A stretch of DNA of 8,216 nucleotides, taken from contig JAPDIT010000025.1 of NCBI GenBank assembly GCA_029259455.1, forward strand, positions 1 to 8,216. The letters run 5' to 3'. A program made the translations under genes and the position numbers. Of the stretch, positions 6,081 through 8,216 are shown in pieces. The notes below the pieces were generated by a model. It saw only the letters and a list, made by a program, of their open reading frames with translations. It ran no database searches and had not been told where the DNA came from. How positions within the stretch are numbered: position 1 is the stretch's first letter; the number at the start of each line of letters is the position of its first letter. Source of the DNA: Archaeoglobi archaeon. GTDB lineage: Archaea > Halobacteriota > Archaeoglobi > Archaeoglobales > Archaeoglobaceae.

Positions 6081-6998
6081 ATGATAGTGGTAACTGGAGG
6101 AGCGGGATTTATAGGCAGCCACATCGTGGATAAACTGTCAGAATCAAATGAAATAATGGTTATTGATAATCTTTCGAGTGGTAGGAAAGAATTCGTAAAT
6201 AAATCGGCAAAGTTCGTTAAAGTTGATCTGGCAAAAGATGACATTGTGGATTATTTGAGAGGGGCTGAAGAAGTCTGGCACATAGCGGCAAACCCGGATG
6301 TTAGGATTGGGGCAGAGAATCCGGACGAAATTTACAGAAACAACGTTCTTGCTACCTACAGACTCCTTGAGGCTATGAGGAAAGCTAGAGTTGATAGAAT
6401 AATTTTTACCTCCACCTCAACCGTTTACGGAGAGGCCGAAGTCATTCCGACTCCAGAGGATTACCCCACACACCCGATTAGCCTTTATGGAGCTTCAAAG
6501 CTTGCTTGCGAGGCTTTGATTGAATCCTACTGTCACACCTTCGACATGCAGGCGTGGATCTACAGATTTGCAAACGTCATAGGGAGAAGGAGCACTCATG
6601 GGGTAATTTACGACTTCATAATGAAGCTGAAGAGGAATCCGGAGGAACTGGAGATTCTTGGAAATGGAGAGCAGAACAAGTCGTACATATACATCACAGA
6701 CTGCGTGGAGGCTATGCTTGTCGGACTTAAAGGCGATAAGAGAGTTAACATATTCAACATCGGCAGCGAGGATCAGGTTAAGGTAAAGAGGATTGCCGAG
6801 ATAGTGAGCGAGGAGCTTGGACTTTCACCCAAATTCAGATTTACCGGAGGGGACAGGGGATGGAAGGGGGATGTACCGGTGATGCTTCTCAGCATAGAAA
6901 AACTCAAGAAGCTGGGGTGGAAGCCGAGATACAGCAGCGAGGAGGCTGTGAGGATGGCGGTCAGAGATCTGATCGAAGATTTAAACCAACATAACTGA
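6081..6998 (+). CDS. NAD-dependent sugar-nucleotide epimerase/dehydratase, GalE-like
   Basis: This 305-residue extended short-chain dehydrogenase probably epimerises a UDP-hexose at C4 (UDP-glucose/galactose or the N-acetyl forms), feeding surface glycan or glycolipid synthesis. The NAD-binding Rossmann motif TGGAGFIG is at 5-12, with Asp29-Asn30 to bind the adenosine ribose. HIAANPDV (67-74) follows. The catalytic region is TSTSTVYGE (110-118), and the active-site pair YGASK gives Tyr136 and Lys140. The C-terminal substrate region holds GDRGWKGDVP (257-266), a motif common in compact archaeal and bacterial GalE-like epimerases. The length is close to the usual 310-330 residues. The ATG has no Shine-Dalgarno and sits about 26 bp after a strong TATA box. 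The 3' end overlaps the DUF1614 gene on the other strand by 18 bp. The neighbours give no clue to the sugar, and dehydratase activity cannot be excluded. Confidence 0.93.
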   Translation: MIVVTGGAGFIGSHIVDKLSESNEIMVIDNLSSGRKEFVNKSAKFVKVDLAKDDIVDYLRGAEEVWHIAANPDVRIGAENPDEIYRNNVLATYRLLEAMRKARVDRIIFTSTSTVYGEAEVIPTPEDYPTHPISLYGASKLACEALIESYCHTFDMQAWIYRFANVIGRRSTHGVIYDFIMKLKRNPEELEILGNGEQNKSYIYITDCVEAMLVGLKGDKRVNIFNIGSEDQVKVKRIAEIVSEELGLSPKFRFTGGDRGWKGDVPVMLLSIEKLKKLGWKPRYSSEEAVRMAVRDLIEDLNQHN

Positions 6999-7676
6999 GA
7001 AGACAACTGCGAAGATTCCGGTAAGGAAAATCCCGTCAAAGGTTCCTGCACCACCTATACTCACAACTCCTGAACCTATTTTTTCCAAGTCCTTCAGATG
7101 CAGTATATCAGCTCCAAAAAGGGCTGAAAGAACTCCTGTGGAAAAGGCGAGTTTGGGTAGCAGAAGTATGGGAGCATCAATCATTGAGAGAGTTATAAAG
7201 CTGAAAAACGCTGCTGTGAGTGGAGGAATGAGCATTGGAACTACAATCCCCACATTTGGCACGGGTCGGGCGAAGTAGTATATTACTGCTGATGCCAGCA
7301 GAAAAGTCACAAGCCAGGCGGAGAAGGGGATGTGACGCAGCAAATCAAAGAGAGCTTTTATGGCAAGAATTGAAGGAAATAAACATCCACCGAGATTTAC
7401 GGCAACTACCATCTCCTGTCTTTTCTTAACCATATACATCAGACCGAAAATTCTGTAAGTTGTTTCGTACACCACACCTTCTCTTTCGTAGATGGGGATG
7501 TTGATGAAACTTCCTATGAGTATAAAGAGGAAAATCAGCATTGCAGTCTCAATATCTACACCAAAGACGAGCTGAAAAACTGCCGTTCCCATGGAGAGGA
7601 ACATTAGAAGTAGGGGGAGTAAAATGAGCAGTAAAAAGAGAGGCAGGATTAAAGGCGGGAAAATGTAGTCTCTCAT
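6981..7676 (-). CDS. DUF1614 family polytopic membrane protein
   Basis: This 231-residue, strongly hydrophobic protein has about six or seven membrane spans, near 5-28, 44-62, 90-112, 118-136, 141-165, 170-190 and 203-230. I recognise the DUF1614 signature from its motifs: GSFINIP (55-61), AVNLGGCLFP (92-101), RPVPNVGIVVP (137-147), LFGADILHL (186-194) and SIGGAGTFDGIFLTGI (206-221). No function is established for the family. Two acidic residues, Asp189 in GAD and Asp214 in GTFDG, lie in or next to the last two helices and look conserved. Its ATG overlaps the TGA of the upstream PRC-barrel gene, so the two are probably translated together; only a weak purine-rich site (GAAGAAGAA) precedes the start. 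Its stop lies inside the convergent epimerase gene. A transporter or a membrane anchor for the PRC-barrel protein are possibilities, not conclusions. Confidence 0.85.
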   Translation of the reverse strand: MRDYIFPPLILPLFLLLILLPLLLMFLSMGTAVFQLVFGVDIETAMLIFLFILIGSFINIPIYEREGVVYETTYRIFGLMYMVKKRQEMVVAVNLGGCLFPSILAIKALFDLLRHIPFSAWLVTFLLASAVIYYFARPVPNVGIVVPMLIPPLTAAFFSFITLSMIDAPILLLPKLAFSTGVLSALFGADILHLKDLEKIGSGVVSIGGAGTFDGIFLTGIFAVVFSVMLV

Positions 7677-7912
7677 CTAATTCTTCTTCTGTCAACGACA
7701 ATGAAATCTTTTAGAGACCTCACGCACTCAAATGGGATTACGTAAAGTCCCTCCTCCTTTCTGAAGTCGGGAATCTCATTTTCAGGCTTTACAAGAAGGT
7801 TTACTATCGTCCCAGTTTTGAAATCAACAGTTATGTTGTAAAGTGTTCCGACAACAGTTCCGTCAGTAAGCACGACCGACTTTCTCGCCAAGCTTCTTGC
7901 GGGAACGTACAT
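7673..7912 (-). CDS. Small PRC-barrel domain protein, CdpB-like
   Basis: This 79-residue protein consists of a single PRC-barrel, a small beta-barrel fold. MYVPARSLARKSVVLTDG forms the opening strands, VGTLYNITVDFKTGTIVNLLV (21-41) gives the strand-turn-strand core with the G-x-L-x-N-I-x-V-D and T-G-x-I-x-x-L-x-V patterns, and the end, YVIPFECVRSLKDFIVVD, closes the barrel. Stand-alone archaeal PRC-barrel proteins of this size include the CdpB proteins, which act with SepF and FtsZ at the division site in haloarchaea (family knowledge); older annotations associate them with RNA processing. It is the first gene of a unit with the DUF1614 membrane protein, sharing a 4-bp ATGA overlap. The ATG lies about 26 bp after a strong TATA box and lacks a Shine-Dalgarno, so the message is probably leaderless. 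A division role here is inferred from similarity. Confidence 0.9.
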   Translation of the reverse strand: MYVPARSLARKSVVLTDGTVVGTLYNITVDFKTGTIVNLLVKPENEIPDFRKEEGLYVIPFECVRSLKDFIVVDRRRIR

Positions 7913-7933
7913 AGATTAAATTTTCAATCCACC

Positions 7934-7950
7934 CATATAAATTTTTCCTG
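7934..7950 (-). promoter_or_regulatory. BRE/TATA promoter of the PRC-barrel/DUF1614 unit
   Basis: On the minus strand CAGGAAAAAT (7941-7950) runs into TTTATATG (7934-7941), one of the best BRE/TATA matches in the window. The expected start, about 26 bp downstream, coincides with the ATG at 7910-7912. The promoter lies just downstream of the transposase remnant. Confidence 0.65.
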
Positions 7951-7967
7951 TTATCTAGCGACCTGTC

Positions 7968-8216
7968 CTAATAACATCCTCTCACCACGTTGAAGTAGAA
8001 CATGAACATCCTGCAGAACCTGTTCCAACACTCCAAAGCTCTTCTCCACCCTGCACTTCTCACTCCTCCTAAAATTCACAGTAATAGAACAGAAGAAAAT
8101 CTTAGCCCTTTGCTTGAAAGCTAAACACGGATTCAACCAAGCTCCTTTCTCCAAAGCTTTCGTGCCTGAATTTAACACCCAGGCGTTGCAGAGCGCCCCT
8201 TACCGGTCCTTTGTCG
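7968..8216 (-). pseudogene. Frameshifted, truncated C-terminus of a DDE transposase
   Basis: Read on the minus strand from the right edge, the frame starting at 8215 gives DKGPVRGALQRLGVKFRHES then FGERSLVESVFSF and stops at 8102. The FGER..VES..S pattern is the C-terminal catalytic block of archaeal DDE transposases, with the Glu of VES as the third acidic residue. Homology then moves to the next frame (KQRAKIFFCSITVNF) after a slip near 8114-8119. It moves again near 8065-8075 to a frame reading GWRRALECWNRFCRMFMFYF and ending at the TAG at 7968-7970. That last segment resembles the aromatic W-x-x-x-F-x-x-x-F-x-F-Y end of such transposases. Two frameshifts mean the copy is dead. The gene start lies beyond the window. 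I cannot assign the IS family with certainty (IS240/IS6-like or ISA1083-like), and no terminal inverted repeat can be paired without the other end. Confidence 0.75.

Noticed and set aside
6981..7676. Presenilin-like A22 intramembrane protease
   Set aside because: Several membrane helices and two Asp residues suggested this, but the YD, GxGD and PAL motifs are absent and the motifs match DUF1614.
7951..8178. 75-residue minus-strand open frame as a real small gene
   Set aside because: Only its middle part, about KQRAKIFF to VNF, fits the transposase. The ends belong to other frames, so it is one frame of a frameshifted pseudogene rather than a protein.
1..8216. CRISPR array, tRNA, rRNA or other structured RNA gene
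   Set aside because: No regularly spaced repeats with unique spacers, no tRNA-like T-loop/acceptor pattern and no rRNA-like GC-rich block were seen; nearly all sequence is protein coding. Small RNAs cannot be excluded by eye.

Overview
The window looks like the chromosome of a hyperthermophilic archaeon of the genus Archaeoglobus, or a very close relative. It encodes a membrane-anchored archaeal LonB protease whose catalytic pair (Ser509/Lys552) falls at the residue numbers I recall for A. fulgidus Lon. It also has an Sm-like protein nearly identical, from memory, to the A. fulgidus protein AF-Sm2 but with several substitutions. Promoters are archaeal (BRE plus TATA), and several first genes of transcripts appear leaderless. 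The order acs - RHH regulator - lon - winged helix - lsm - epimerase agrees with what I remember of A. fulgidus around AF0361-AF0367, but I could not check this.

Layout, left to right. Positions 1-53 may hold the last codons of a plus-strand gene. The minus-strand pair 2795->134 is an acetate unit: AMP-forming acetyl-CoA synthetase (acs) followed 16 bp later by a GPR1/FUN34/YaaH-type acetate permease. A 190-bp AT-rich divergent spacer (2796-2985) separates acs from a plus-strand ribbon-helix-helix regulator (2986-3513). The spacer carries regularly phased palindromes and heptamer repeats that look like operators. The regulator converges on lonB (5379->3514) with no base between the two stop codons.

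The next minus-strand unit is lsm (GTG start, 6018->5794) and a winged-helix protein with a C-terminal four-cysteine cluster (5797->5414). The two genes overlap by ATGA. The second protein resembles a TFE-beta/RPC34-like factor, and this is the most interesting protein in the window. The lsm gene is divergent from a sugar-nucleotide epimerase (6081-6998), and the two promoters interlock in a 62-bp spacer. The epimerase ORF overlaps tail to tail by 18 bp with a DUF1614 polytopic membrane protein (7676->6981). That gene overlaps by ATGA with an upstream 79-residue PRC-barrel protein (7912->7673), which has a strong leaderless promoter. PRC-barrel proteins of this size are linked to FtsZ/SepF-based division in archaea, so the DUF1614 protein may be a membrane partner.

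The right edge (7968-8216) is a decayed transposase C-terminus read in three successive frames. It ends just upstream of the PRC-barrel promoter.

No RNA gene, CRISPR array or complete mobile element is visible. Most of the window is ordinary archaeal core genome. The points worth a second look are the Lsm/Fe-S-like winged-helix pair, the phased acs/RHH operator region, the interlocking lsm/epimerase promoters and the PRC-barrel/DUF1614 pair.
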